Counted from the stretch's first letter, positions 17,484 through 26,070 are shown. The stretch: DNA of 56,258 nt from an uncultured Selenomonadales bacterium (GCA_937877565.1 CALFJB010000022.1:1-56258); one strand, 5' to 3'. Notes: generated by a model from the sequence alone, not told the origin. Numbers and translations: made by a program.

Positions 17484-18008
17484 ATGTTCGATTTCTTCAA
17501 ACGGGAGAAAAAACCTAACCCCGACGCCAGTCGCCTATTGGCATCAATTCTTGTGGTGTATCCAACTATACAATCTGTAACCTACGATTCAAAGGACGAT
17601 ATGCTTGAGCTCTCCTTTGCATTGAGCGGAAAGTTTTCTCACGATGACTTTGAGGGCTTTTTGAAATACGTTGCTGAATCAGTGGAGACTTTACACTACT
17701 TAGAAAATTTATATGGCGCGTCGATTGAATTGAACGTCGAAGGAATTTACGGCACATATTTTTTGAATGTGCGGCGGGATATGGCAACTTTAACTTGTCG
17801 TGAACTTTCATTGCTTACTGAAATGGCGGCAAATTATTTTGGCGATAAATTGATTGAAGACGTAGACAGCCCGATTCCGGACGAAGAATATTTGATGGAG
17901 CAGGAAGATTATCTTGAACAGTTTTTGAGTAATATCAGACAGTTGCGCGTTGAAGGTAAACTTGTCGGCGTCCGTGAGCAAGAACGCGTTGTAATTTATA
18001 ATCGTTAG
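17484..18008 (+). CDS. Hypothetical protein between rny and ymdB
   Basis: This 174-aa soluble protein has no signal peptide or membrane segment. It starts MFDFFKREKK and has an acidic C-terminal third (DSPIPDEEYLMEQEDYLEQ) that ends in a basic VVIYNR. I do not recognise a catalytic motif. The alternating strand/helix pattern suggests a small alpha/beta domain. AAAGGAGG precedes the ATG. Its position between two RNA-decay-linked genes (rny and ymdB) hints at a related role but does not prove it. The hairpin at the end of repeat copy C supplies its terminator. Confidence 0.8.
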   Translation: MFDFFKREKKPNPDASRLLASILVVYPTIQSVTYDSKDDMLELSFALSGKFSHDDFEGFLKYVAESVETLHYLENLYGASIELNVEGIYGTYFLNVRRDMATLTCRELSLLTEMAANYFGDKLIEDVDSPIPDEEYLMEQEDYLEQFLSNIRQLRVEGKLVGVREQERVVIYNR

Positions 18009-18011
18009 GGG

Positions 18012-18330
18012 GATGTTGAATAATTTTTTTATGGTAGTTGTCAATACTGATAAAATTTAATTTTTACTTTTTACATTAAATGTACTTTTCTTTTCCGGAG
18101 CATGCGCGGTTGCGTTAGCATGCGCGGTGTGGCGCGCTCTTTAGCGGCGTGCTCTTTAGCGAAAGGAGCAATGCTCCTACTCGTCGCATTGCAAGTACCA
18201 AAAGAAAGTGCTCTTTCCGAATATGATTCAATCCTTGCGCGGCTTGCGTAGCAAGGCGTGCTCTTTAGTTAATCAATATTCGGCGGCGGTCATCCGTGAC
18301 CGCCGTTTTTTGCCACTCATTCAACACGCC
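18012..18330 (+). repeat. Dispersed hairpin repeat, copy C (long form)
   Basis: Sequence from GATGTTGAATAATTTTTT to TTCAACACGCCC matches 48799-49067 closely. It starts with GTACTTTTCTTTT (18082-18094), then GC-rich modules ending in GCTCTTTAG, then GTACCAAAAGAAAGTGCTCTTT. An AT-rich inverted repeat follows (CCGAATATGATTCA and its partner near 18272-18282), and the element closes with a terminator. Relative to copy D it has a 33-bp insertion (about 18237-18269) at the tip of that inverted repeat. It occupies the whole gap before ymdB. Confidence 0.8.
18285..18312 (+). terminator. Intrinsic terminator inside repeat copy C
   Basis: GGCGGTCA, a TCCG loop, TGACCGCC and then GTTTTTT form a strong rho-independent terminator in the sense direction of the upstream gene, so the repeat probably supplies that gene's transcription end. 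Confidence 0.8.
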
Positions 18331-18377
18331 CTAAATTTTTTTCTATAAAAATATTAAAAATTTTGAAAGGAAGTTAC

Positions 18378-19160
18378 ATGAAAATATTAATGGTCGGCGA
18401 TATATTTGGTCGCGCAGGCAGAAGGACTTTTGCAGAATTGACGCCAAAAATTAAAGCCGAAAAAAATATTGATATAGTGGTTGCGAACGGCGAAAACGCC
18501 GCGCACGGGCACGGCTTGACAATAGCCACGTTTAACGAACTTTTAAGCGGCGGCGCGGATATTATCACGACCGGCAACCACGTTTGGAGCAACAGGGAAA
18601 TTTTGGAAATTATCGACAGAGAGCCGTTTTTATTGCGCCCTGCAAATTTTCCGGAAGGTACGCCCGGCAACGGTTTTTGTATTTTTCCATACCGCGCAAA
18701 AAATATTGGCGTGATAAATGTTATGGGGCGGACTTTTATGCAAGCTATGGACTGCCCTTTTATTTGCGCTGAAAAAATTGTCGAACAAATTAAAAATGAC
18801 TGCGATATAATTTTGGTTGACTTCCACGCGGAGGCAACTTCAGAAAAAATTTCTTTAGGTTATTTTTTAGACGGTAAAGTTACGGCGGTTGTTGGAACTC
18901 ATACGCACGTTCAAACGGCTGATGAAAGAATTTTGCCGCAATGTACGGGCTACATTACAGATTTGGGAATGGTCGGAATTTATGATTCTGTGATTGGGCT
19001 TGATATTGAAAGTATTGTCGAGCAATTTATTTCTTGTCGAAAAGGAAAATTTACTGTGCCGGAAAACGGCAAGTGCATTTATTCCGGCGTTATTTTAGAA
19101 ATTGACGACGCAACTAACCAACTCAAAAATATTGAAAGAATACGCCGTCTTACTGAATAA
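18378..19160 (+). CDS. ymdB: YmdB-family metallophosphoesterase
   Basis: YmdB (TIGR00282) is a dinuclear-metal phosphodiesterase, shown in Bacillus to act on 2',3'-cyclic nucleotides and to affect RNase Y-linked mRNA decay and biofilm decisions. The 260-aa protein shows the metal-ligand motifs VGDIFGRAGR, ANGENAAHG, TGNHVWSN, VDFHAEATSEK and GTHTHVQTADE. ATG 18378 is preceded by AAAGGAAG; an in-frame TTG at 18363 overlaps that site. Proximity to rny matches the usual Firmicute order, here with one unknown gene and a repeat in between. Confidence 0.95.
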   Translation: MKILMVGDIFGRAGRRTFAELTPKIKAEKNIDIVVANGENAAHGHGLTIATFNELLSGGADIITTGNHVWSNREILEIIDREPFLLRPANFPEGTPGNGFCIFPYRAKNIGVINVMGRTFMQAMDCPFICAEKIVEQIKNDCDIILVDFHAEATSEKISLGYFLDGKVTAVVGTHTHVQTADERILPQCTGYITDLGMVGIYDSVIGLDIESIVEQFISCRKGKFTVPENGKCIYSGVILEIDDATNQLKNIERIRRLTE

Positions 19161-19179
19161 AATTTTTTAATTGCGAAAT

Positions 19180-19208
19180 TTGAAACGGCTGCATTTTTAT
19201 TAAATAAT
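19180..19208 (+). promoter_or_regulatory. Sigma-70-type promoter for spoVS
   Basis: TTGAAA, 17 nt and AATAAT lie about 120 bp upstream of the spoVS ATG, leaving a leader of about 110 nt with no clear hairpin. Confidence 0.55.
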
Positions 19209-19326
19209 TGTTATGAAATTGTATCAATTTTAGCCCCAAAGTAAAGGAATTTAACCTTATTTGCAGAATTATTATCTGAAATGGCAAACAAAAAAATATT
19301 ATTTGCTGTGGAAGGGTGAATTTTTC

Positions 19327-19587
19327 ATGGAAGTACTAAAAGTATCGGCTAAATCTAATCCAAATTCAGTGGCTGGTGCATTGGCAGGCGTAATTCGTGA
19401 AAGTGGCAGCGCAGAAATGCAGGCGATTGGTGCAGGAGCACTCAATCAGGCTGTAAAAGCTATTGCCATTGCGCGTGGATTCGTCGTGCCTTCAGGCTTG
19501 GACTTGGTTTGTATTCCTGCATTTACGGATATTGAAATTGACGGAAACGAGCGCACAGCAATAAAACTTATTGTAGAGCCGCGCTAA
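19327..19587 (+). CDS. spoVS: Stage V sporulation protein S
   Basis: SpoVS is an 86-aa Alba-like protein needed for late sporulation steps in Bacillus but also conserved in non-sporulating relatives. The signature start MEVLKVSAKSNPNSVAGALA and the GAGALNQAVKAIAIARG segment are diagnostic. ATG 19327 has GGAAGGGTGA upstream; the 22 extra in-frame codons before it are not needed. No other sporulation gene is in the window, so a sporulating lifestyle cannot be concluded. Confidence 0.95.
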   Translation: MEVLKVSAKSNPNSVAGALAGVIRESGSAEMQAIGAGALNQAVKAIAIARGFVVPSGLDLVCIPAFTDIEIDGNERTAIKLIVEPR

Positions 19588-19608
19588 GTTTTTTCGGAGG
19601 GAAAATAA

Positions 19609-20436
19609 ATGCCGAGCGACTTGCATACTCATACAATTTTTTCGGACGGTTCAAACTCTCCCGAAGAACTTGTTGCAATGGCTAAAAATATCGGACTGGT
19701 ATATTTTGCAATAACCGACCATGACACGGTTGACGGCGTAAAATATCTTTACGAAAATGGAATTTATCCTGACAAGGGAATTAAAATTGTTCCCGGCGTA
19801 GAATTCAGCGCGAACAACGCAGAACATGACGTTCACATAGTAGGCTACAACATTGACATTTATAACGGCGCACTTTCTGATATGATAAATGAAATTTCTG
19901 AAGCTAGATGGACACGTTTTAGCGAAATGGTTCAAAATTTGCAGAACAATAAATATAACATTCGTGAAGCAGACGTTTTGCAAGCGGCGGGTTCAAGTCG
20001 CTCAATCGGCAGATTTCATATTGCGCGGGCATTGGTTAAAAAAGGCGAATTTAAAACCGTTCGTGAAGCGTTTGAAAAAATGCTGGGAAAAGATAAACCC
20101 GCTTACGCGCCGCGTTATTTTCCTGAAGTCGAAGAAATTGTTGATGTCATTCACCAAGCAGGTGGGCAGGCTATCCTTGCCCACCCAAAATTGGTGGAAG
20201 ATGATTTTCTTGTTGAAACTATCTGCCAAAAAGTTGACGGCTTAGATGTTTTTTATCCCAATCATCAGCCACAAGACATTCAAAAATATTTAAGTTTGGC
20301 AGAAAAATATAACCTTTTGGTAGTCGGCGGCAGTGATTATCATGGCGCAACCTCAAGATTTGTAAAAGAACTTGGAGAATTTACTATTGCCGACGACTTG
20401 GCTAAAAAAATTTATGAGCTCGGTTTAAAAGATTAA
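19609..20436 (+). CDS. PHP-domain phosphoesterase, TrpH/YciV type
   Basis: This 275-aa polymerase-and-histidinol-phosphatase domain protein resembles the nucleoside 3',5'-bisphosphate phosphatase family. Metal ligands are visible in DLHTHTIFSDG, ITDHDTVDG, PGVEFSA, an ILAHPKL strand, and SDYHG near the C-terminus. It probably recycles pAp or short RNA ends. TCGGAGGG precedes the ATG, 21 bp after spoVS, so the two are likely cotranscribed. Confidence 0.9.
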   Translation: MPSDLHTHTIFSDGSNSPEELVAMAKNIGLVYFAITDHDTVDGVKYLYENGIYPDKGIKIVPGVEFSANNAEHDVHIVGYNIDIYNGALSDMINEISEARWTRFSEMVQNLQNNKYNIREADVLQAAGSSRSIGRFHIARALVKKGEFKTVREAFEKMLGKDKPAYAPRYFPEVEEIVDVIHQAGGQAILAHPKLVEDDFLVETICQKVDGLDVFYPNHQPQDIQKYLSLAEKYNLLVVGGSDYHGATSRFVKELGEFTIADDLAKKIYELGLKD

Positions 20437-20457
20437 AATTTGAAAGGAATTGCAGCA

Positions 20458-21333
20458 ATGGACGTTATCGCCTTAGTTGGACCTAGCGGCACGGGTAAAA
20501 GTCATCGCGCCTTGCAAGTTGCGCAGGAACATAACGCAGACGCCATTATTGACGATGGAATTTTAATCAAGGACGGACATATTATCGCCGGTGAATCCGC
20601 AAAAACTGAAAAAAGTAAAATTATGGCAGTTCGCCGCGCAATTTTCGTTTTGCCGGGACATGCTGAACAAGTCCGCGAAGCAATTCGCAAAATTCAGCCG
20701 CACAGAATTTTAATCATCGGCACTTCTGAAAATATGGTTCATAAAATCGCCAAAACTTTAAAACTTCCGTCAATTCAGCTAATCATTCGTATTGAAGATA
20801 TTGCATCACGCGCAGAAATGGATTTGGCGCAGTTCCACCGCCTCAAGGAAGGTAAACATATTATTCCTGTTCCGACGATTGAACTAAAAACGCACTTTTC
20901 AGGTTATTTGATTGACCCGTTGCAAACTTTGTTCAAACGTTCGGGAGTCAGGCGGCGTAAACTTGGCGAAAAATCTATTGTGCGCCCCGTTTTCAGCTAC
21001 TACGGAAAATTGATTATTGATGATACGGTTGTTTATTCGATTGTTGAAAAAATTATCAAGGCGCGGGAGTTTATAAAAAATGTTCGCCGCGTAACCGTTG
21101 AACACATTTTCAAAGATGAGGAAGATCGCGGCTTGCAAATTTCCTGCGAAGTAGTTTTGAGTTATGGCAACCATATTCCAACGCTGATTGAGCAGACGCA
21201 GGCGATGATTCGGGAAGCCATTGAATATACAACCGGAATGATTGTTCACGCGGTTAATATCAAGGTTCAAGCTTTGTACGTTGATTCGCCAAAATTTAGT
21301 TTCAATCCCTTTTCGTTAGTTATGGGAAGGTAA
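20458..21333 (+). CDS. P-loop NTPase fused to an Asp23/YloU-like domain
   Basis: In this 291-aa protein residues 8-15 form a Walker A loop (GPSGTGKS) followed by a kinase-like or ATPase alpha/beta core (about 1-170). Residues about 178-280 resemble the Asp23/Gls24/YloU envelope-stress domain: YYGKLIIDDTVVYSIVEKII, VTVEHIF, ISCEVVLSYG and a helix ending in VHAVNIKVQAL. In other Firmicutes Asp23 domains occur as stand-alone proteins near fatty-acid or cell-envelope genes. ATG 20458 follows GAAAGGAAT. The gene closes the spoVS-PHP transcript. No substrate can be assigned. Confidence 0.75.
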   Translation: MDVIALVGPSGTGKSHRALQVAQEHNADAIIDDGILIKDGHIIAGESAKTEKSKIMAVRRAIFVLPGHAEQVREAIRKIQPHRILIIGTSENMVHKIAKTLKLPSIQLIIRIEDIASRAEMDLAQFHRLKEGKHIIPVPTIELKTHFSGYLIDPLQTLFKRSGVRRRKLGEKSIVRPVFSYYGKLIIDDTVVYSIVEKIIKAREFIKNVRRVTVEHIFKDEEDRGLQISCEVVLSYGNHIPTLIEQTQAMIREAIEYTTGMIVHAVNIKVQALYVDSPKFSFNPFSLVMGR

Positions 21334-21341
21334 ATAAAAAA

Positions 21342-21368
21342 GCCGCCACTGGAGCGGTAATTTTTTTT
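21342..21368 (+). terminator. Intrinsic terminator after the P-loop/Asp23 gene
   Basis: A short stem, CCGC...GCGG (21343-21357), is followed by TAATTTTTTTT. It ends the spoVS-PHP transcript. Confidence 0.6.
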
Positions 21369-21403
21369 GCCAATTATAATTTCGGTACGCGGGATAATTT
21401 TAA

Positions 21404-21505
21404 ATTACAATAATCGCCAAAGTTCCTGAAAACGCCGCTGATTTTGAAATTACTTTAGACGAATTGAAAAATTTTTTGGATAAAAAAATAAGCCGCCATA
21501 ATTGA
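21404..21505 (+). pseudogene. Possible gene remnant without start
   Basis: One frame is open for 33 codons and reads as plausible protein (IAKVPENAADFEI, then LDELKNFLDKK), but there is no start codon or Shine-Dalgarno, and a stop lies just upstream. Part of it overlaps the recA terminator. It may be the 3-prime remnant of a deleted gene; chance is also possible. Confidence 0.2.
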
Positions 21506-21515
21506 CGGCTTTTTA
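21489..21515 (-). terminator. Intrinsic terminator after recA
   Basis: On the minus strand, AGCCGTCAATTATGGCGGCT forms a stem followed by TATTTTTTTAT, 19 bp past the recA stop. The plus-strand reading also ends in a T-run, so it may work in both directions. Confidence 0.7.
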
Positions 21516-21533
21516 ATTTGTGTGGATATAAAA

Positions 21534-22583
21534 TTAATCTTCAAAAGTTTCTTCAGTTTCAGTTTCGTCGGACGTTTCAAAGTGAATATCTTTCTTCAGA
21601 ATCGCCTCACGAATTTTACTTTCAATTTCGCTTGTAATTTCGGGATTTTCGGTAAGGAATTTTTTAGAGTTTTCTCTACCCTGTCCAAGTTTCGTACCGT
21701 TGTAAGAATAAAACGCGCCGGACTTTGTAACAATTTCAGCCTCAACGCCCATATCCAAAATTCCGCCGACACGTGAATAACCTGTGCCGTAAAGTAAATC
21801 AAATTCGGCGTTTTTGAACGGCGGAGCAACTTTATTTTTTGCAACTTTGATTTTTACGCGGTTGCCGATAACTTCCGTGCCTTGTTTAATCGCCTCACCT
21901 TTTCTAACTTCAAGGCGAATTGTCGAGAAAAATTTTAACGCTCTGCCGCCGGGCGTAGTTTCAGGACTGCCAAACAGTACCCCGACTTTTTCACGAATTT
22001 GATTTATAAATACGGCAATAGTTTCAGTTTTGCCGATAACGGCGGTAAGTTTACGCATTGCCTTACTCATCATTCGTGCGTGGACGCCAACAACGGCATC
22101 GCCCATTTCGCCTTCAATTTCCGCCTTCGGTACAAGCGCGGCTACAGAGTCAATTACAACAATATCAACCGCGCCGCTGCTAATCAGCGAATCAGCAATA
22201 TCTAAACCTTCTTCGCCGGTACTTGGTTGAGCTACCAAAAGTTCATCAAGGTTGACGCCCAATTTTTTGGCGTAAACGGGATCAAGCGCGTGTTCAGCGT
22301 CGATAAAAGCCGCCGTGCCGCCTTGTCTTTGGACTTCGGCTATCATATGCAAAGTTACCGTAGTTTTTCCGCCGGCTTCAGGACCGTAAATTTCAATAAT
22401 TCTGCCGCGTGGCAGTCCTCCAATTCCAAGTGCAACATCCAGCGGCAAAATTCCCGTCGAAATGGTTTTTACATCAATGTTGCCGACATCGCCCCATTTC
22501 ATAATTGCGCCTTTGCCGAATTGTTTTTCAATCTGTTTCAGTGCCGCCGCAAGAGCTTCTTTTTTGTCGGTGTCTTTTTCCAT
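21534..22583 (-). CDS. recA: Recombinase RecA
   Basis: RecA forms filaments on single-stranded DNA, catalyses strand exchange and triggers the SOS response. The 349-aa protein is full length with an acidic tail (ETSDETETEETFED). The Walker A loop reads GPEAGGKTT at 67-75, where the common form is GPESSGKTT, so two Ser positions are changed to Ala-Gly. The loop-2 segment FGSPETTPGGRALKF and VIDSVAAL are present. GAAAGGAGA precedes the ATG. Only 38 bp separate it from the upstream rhodanese gene, and no LexA-type box is visible, so SOS control is not evident here. Confidence 0.97.
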   Translation of the reverse strand: MEKDTDKKEALAAALKQIEKQFGKGAIMKWGDVGNIDVKTISTGILPLDVALGIGGLPRGRIIEIYGPEAGGKTTVTLHMIAEVQRQGGTAAFIDAEHALDPVYAKKLGVNLDELLVAQPSTGEEGLDIADSLISSGAVDIVVIDSVAALVPKAEIEGEMGDAVVGVHARMMSKAMRKLTAVIGKTETIAVFINQIREKVGVLFGSPETTPGGRALKFFSTIRLEVRKGEAIKQGTEVIGNRVKIKVAKNKVAPPFKNAEFDLLYGTGYSRVGGILDMGVEAEIVTKSGAFYSYNGTKLGQGRENSKKFLTENPEITSEIESKIREAILKKDIHFETSDETETEETFED

Positions 22584-22621
22584 AAAAAATTTTCTCCTTT
22601 CAGTTTTCAGATGATCAGTAA

Positions 22622-23011
22622 CTAACCATCTATATCAGTACCTTCAACTTTGCCGTTCCAATCTACAAGCCCGCCAAAGTCGTAAACATTTTTATAACCG
22701 TGTTCAGCCAAAATTTTTGCTGAATCTTCTGCGCGACGCCCCGTCCAACAGTAAACTAAAATTTTTTGATTTTTATCAGGGAGCAATTCAAATTTGCCCT
22801 TTCGCAATTCTTCAATCGGCAAAAGTACCGCGTTTGGAATGTGTTTTTTGTCGTATTCTTCCTGCGTTCGCACGTCCAGAATTATAAAATTTTTTTCAGT
22901 TTGCATAATTTTTGTAGCGTCTTCCTGCGTTAAATGCTGATAGTTTCCTGCCTCCGTGATGCAGCCGCTTAACGTCAAAGTTAAAATTATCAGCATTAGA
23001 AATTTTTTCAT
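22622..23011 (-). CDS. Rhodanese-domain lipoprotein
   Basis: This 129-aa exported lipoprotein has lipobox LSGC (Cys17) and a single rhodanese domain. The active-site loop is YCWTGRRAE with catalytic Cys88, and ILDVRTQEEYDKKHI is the conserved entry motif. A likely role is periplasmic sulfur transfer or thiol redox. GGAGGTGC precedes the ATG. It sits directly upstream of recA in the same direction, so the two probably share an mRNA, an unusual pairing. Confidence 0.88.
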   Translation of the reverse strand: MKKFLMLIILTLTLSGCITEAGNYQHLTQEDATKIMQTEKNFIILDVRTQEEYDKKHIPNAVLLPIEELRKGKFELLPDKNQKILVYCWTGRRAEDSAKILAEHGYKNVYDFGGLVDWNGKVEGTDIDG

Positions 23012-23023
23012 TTTAGCACCTCC

Positions 23024-23078
23024 TTTTTTATGGGTTAGCTGTCGTTCAATTACCTAACCGCTAACGGCTAGCCGCTAA
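23024..23078. repeat. CTAA-rich short repeat cluster 1
   Basis: The words GGTTAGC, CCTAACCGCTAAC, GGCTAGCCGCTAAC and ACCTA recur between the fusion kinase gene and the rhodanese gene. The same octamer-like unit (CCTAACxGCTAAxx) appears at 39067-39103 and 51090-51250. Function unknown. Confidence 0.45.
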
Positions 23079-23081
23079 CAC

Positions 23082-25991
23082 CTATTTTAAAACTTCTGTA
23101 AGCGTTGAAATCATCTGTGGAATATCAATCGGCTTTGCAATATGGCTATTCATTCCCGCCGCCTTAGCACGTTGAATATCTTCAGAAAAAGCATTTGCAG
23201 TCATTGCGATTATTGGAATGTCAGCAAGTTTTTTATTTTCAAGTTTACGAATGGCGGCGGTTGCCTCGTAGCCGTTCATAACCGGCATTTGAATATCCAT
23301 TAAAACCGCATCATAATCACCGGGCTTAGAGTTTGCAACTTTTTTGACGGCAATTTTTCCATTTTCAGCCGTGTCAAGTTGAAAGCCAAATTCCGTTAAA
23401 ATCAGCGTTGCAATTTCTCGATTAACTTCATTATCCTCAACAAGGAGCAATTTAATTTTCGTAAAATCAATATCGCCGCTGAAATTTTCGCCGAAAATAT
23501 TTTCATCTTCAGGCGGGTCTTCGTCCAAAATTGGCAAGTCAACATTTACGATAAATTCAGTACCTTTGCCAAGTTCCGTTTTGACGCTGATATTTCCGCC
23601 CATCAAGTCAACAATACTTTTGGTTATCGCCATTCCTAAGCCCGTGCCTTGAATTTTTGAAACGTTTTTATCGCGGGTATAAGCCTCAAAAACCGTTGCC
23701 GCAAATTCAGGACTCATTCCCATACCGCTATCTTTTACGCGCAATTCGTACATTCCAGCTTTTTCATCTTTCAAGCCGAGTTGCGAAAGTGTAACCGTAA
23801 CCGAGCCGCCTTCCGGCGTAAACTTAAAAGCGTTGCTGATTAAATTCAACAAAACACGATTAAGGCGCGGCGTGTCGCACATTACAATTTTATTCTGCAC
23901 ATTGGAAGTATCGACGGTATATTTAATTTTCTTCGTTTCCATTTGCGTTGAAAATAAATCCCGCACTTCGTCCAACGCCTTAACGATATTTGATTTTTGT
24001 ATATCCAATTCCATTTTGCCGCTTTCAATTCGGCTCATATCCAAAACGTCATTGATTAACGCCAGTAAATGTTTATTCGACGTCTCAATTTTATTCAGAT
24101 AATCTTTGACAAGCGGCGATAAATCTTTTTCTTTTTTGATTAAAGTTGTGTAGCCGATAATTGCGTTCATTGGCGTGCGTATATCGTGGCTCATATTTGA
24201 AAGAAAATTACTTTTTGCCTTACTGCTGCGTTCAGCTTGAATTTTTTCGACTTCGGCTTTTTTCTCACGAGTTGTCAGTAAACTGTAAATGCTGAACATT
24301 ATAAAAAGCGTGATCGTTATCAAAGTCATTTGCAAAAGATTATAATTTCTCAAAGACAAATTAACGATGTTCATTTGATTTTCAAGGTAGTATTCAGAAT
24401 CAGCTTGCGCCCTGCGGTTAAATTTTACGCCTTGTTCTCTAAATTCTGCAACGTAGTAGCCGCTCAAATTGGTTAAAACTTGCCGCGTTGTTGCGTGCGT
24501 AGCTTCGCGCAGCCATAACATTGACGCAAAAAATATCAGAAACATTGTTACAATCCAAACAACCGTTGACTTGCCGAAACGTTTTTGAGTGTCTTTGTAA
24601 AGCATATATCTGAAAAAGCCGAATCCAAAAATACTCCAGCCAATCAAAATTAAATATGATTCGGTTGACATTGAATCGACAATCCAGAAACTTGGAACGA
24701 GGAAGTACAAGAAAAACATTATCGACACGATACAGCCAACGCCGCCGGTAATTTTCGCCTTTAAATTTTCAAGCCGTCGCGCAGTTATGAAAGTTACAAC
24801 TGAAGTATAGGTGTAGTCGATTGTTGCGCCGATTGTGTTCACGTCGATAATCCAGTTAATTGCCGTGCGTCCCAAAAACGGAATTATCAGCGAAATTCCC
24901 ATTACAAACAGAATTGCATTTTGCGGGTTGCCGAATTTATTTAATTTGCAGAACCACGCGGGCAGTAAATCATCTCTTGCAATGGCGAAAATCAAACGGC
25001 TTGCCGCAATGTAATTTCCAACAATTCCCGTGACAGCGGCGCAAATTACCGTTACAATCAGCAAATTCATTCCCCAATCGCCCAAAACTGTATGAACGGC
25101 GTTAAGCGTCGGCACACCTTCAAAGCCTTTCAAATGGCTTAAGTCGTCGATATATTCAAGCCAATTCCAATAATCCGGCGGCATTACAGAAACCGCAATA
25201 AAAGTTAAAGCAACATAAACCGTAGCACTTGCCACGACCGCAAAAAATAATACTGCGAAAGTTTTTTTAATCGAAAATTTAAAACCCTCTGCAGACTGCG
25301 AAACAGATTCAAAACCTACGAACGCCCACGGAGCTAAAACTACAATACCGAAAATCGCCGCAAATGAATTTTTGTTTGGATTGAACGGCGGCTGAATGTC
25401 AAAAATATTTACGCCGCTTGAAATAATTGCGCCGAAAATAATCAGCACACCGCAAAAAAGTACGCAAGCGGCGATTGTTTGAACGTAAGCCGCAACTTTG
25501 CCGCCACGAATACAGACCGCGCCCAAAATCCAAAGTGCAGTCAATGATAACAGCGTTTCGCCAAAATAAACTTCGTAACCGGCAATGTTGTAATGAAAGC
25601 CGAATTGAAAAGTATCGCCCAAAAAATTTCTAAAAATAATTGGCAGGGCGGTAGCATTAGCCCACGTTATCGCAACATAAACCAAAATTAAAAACCACGC
25701 GCTTAAAAAGCCGTGATCATATCCTAAAGTTTTTTTTGCGTAGGAGTAAGTACCGCCCGCATCGGGGTACTGATTCATCATAAAGTGGTAGTTGTAGCCA
25801 ATCAGTAGCATAATTCCCGCGCCTATTGCCATTCCTATTGCAGTTCCAACAGGGCCGGCAACCGGCAAGAATGTTGTACCCGGCATAACGAACGCGCCCC
25901 AGCCGACTGCACAGCCAAACGCCAACGCCCATACATTTAATGGCGATAAATATTTGTTTAAATTTTTGTTTCCGCCCTCTGCGGTGTTCAT
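23082..25991 (-). CDS. Amino-acid permease fused to hybrid histidine kinase
   Basis: This 969-aa single polypeptide combines a transporter and a sensor kinase. Residues about 20-465 are an APC-superfamily permease of roughly 12 helices (WGAFVMPG, then PDAGGTYSYAK near 76-86). Another helix (476-493), an outward-facing loop (494-551) and a final helix (552-572) link to the kinase. HisKA carries SHDIRTP with His602; the ATPase has N720, DSGMGMS and GTGLGMA. The receiver domain (848-969) has Asp899 in LMDIQMP and K953 in IAKP. No separate response regulator is adjacent. The layout recalls CbrA, an SSS-transporter kinase, but with a different transporter family. GGAGAAAAATTC precedes the ATG. Confidence 0.92.
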   Translation of the reverse strand: MNTAEGGNKNLNKYLSPLNVWALAFGCAVGWGAFVMPGTTFLPVAGPVGTAIGMAIGAGIMLLIGYNYHFMMNQYPDAGGTYSYAKKTLGYDHGFLSAWFLILVYVAITWANATALPIIFRNFLGDTFQFGFHYNIAGYEVYFGETLLSLTALWILGAVCIRGGKVAAYVQTIAACVLFCGVLIIFGAIISSGVNIFDIQPPFNPNKNSFAAIFGIVVLAPWAFVGFESVSQSAEGFKFSIKKTFAVLFFAVVASATVYVALTFIAVSVMPPDYWNWLEYIDDLSHLKGFEGVPTLNAVHTVLGDWGMNLLIVTVICAAVTGIVGNYIAASRLIFAIARDDLLPAWFCKLNKFGNPQNAILFVMGISLIIPFLGRTAINWIIDVNTIGATIDYTYTSVVTFITARRLENLKAKITGGVGCIVSIMFFLYFLVPSFWIVDSMSTESYLILIGWSIFGFGFFRYMLYKDTQKRFGKSTVVWIVTMFLIFFASMLWLREATHATTRQVLTNLSGYYVAEFREQGVKFNRRAQADSEYYLENQMNIVNLSLRNYNLLQMTLITITLFIMFSIYSLLTTREKKAEVEKIQAERSSKAKSNFLSNMSHDIRTPMNAIIGYTTLIKKEKDLSPLVKDYLNKIETSNKHLLALINDVLDMSRIESGKMELDIQKSNIVKALDEVRDLFSTQMETKKIKYTVDTSNVQNKIVMCDTPRLNRVLLNLISNAFKFTPEGGSVTVTLSQLGLKDEKAGMYELRVKDSGMGMSPEFAATVFEAYTRDKNVSKIQGTGLGMAITKSIVDLMGGNISVKTELGKGTEFIVNVDLPILDEDPPEDENIFGENFSGDIDFTKIKLLLVEDNEVNREIATLILTEFGFQLDTAENGKIAVKKVANSKPGDYDAVLMDIQMPVMNGYEATAAIRKLENKKLADIPIIAMTANAFSEDIQRAKAAGMNSHIAKPIDIPQMISTLTEVLK

Positions 25992-26070
25992 AGAGAATTT
26001 TTCTCCTTTGCATCAATTTATACTTTTTATTCTGAATGTGCTTTATTCGTTGTAGCTAAGTTTTTTTTTA

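Noticed and set aside
19327..21333. Sporulation operon
   Set aside because: SpoVS alone is widespread beyond spore formers, and no other sporulation gene is present.
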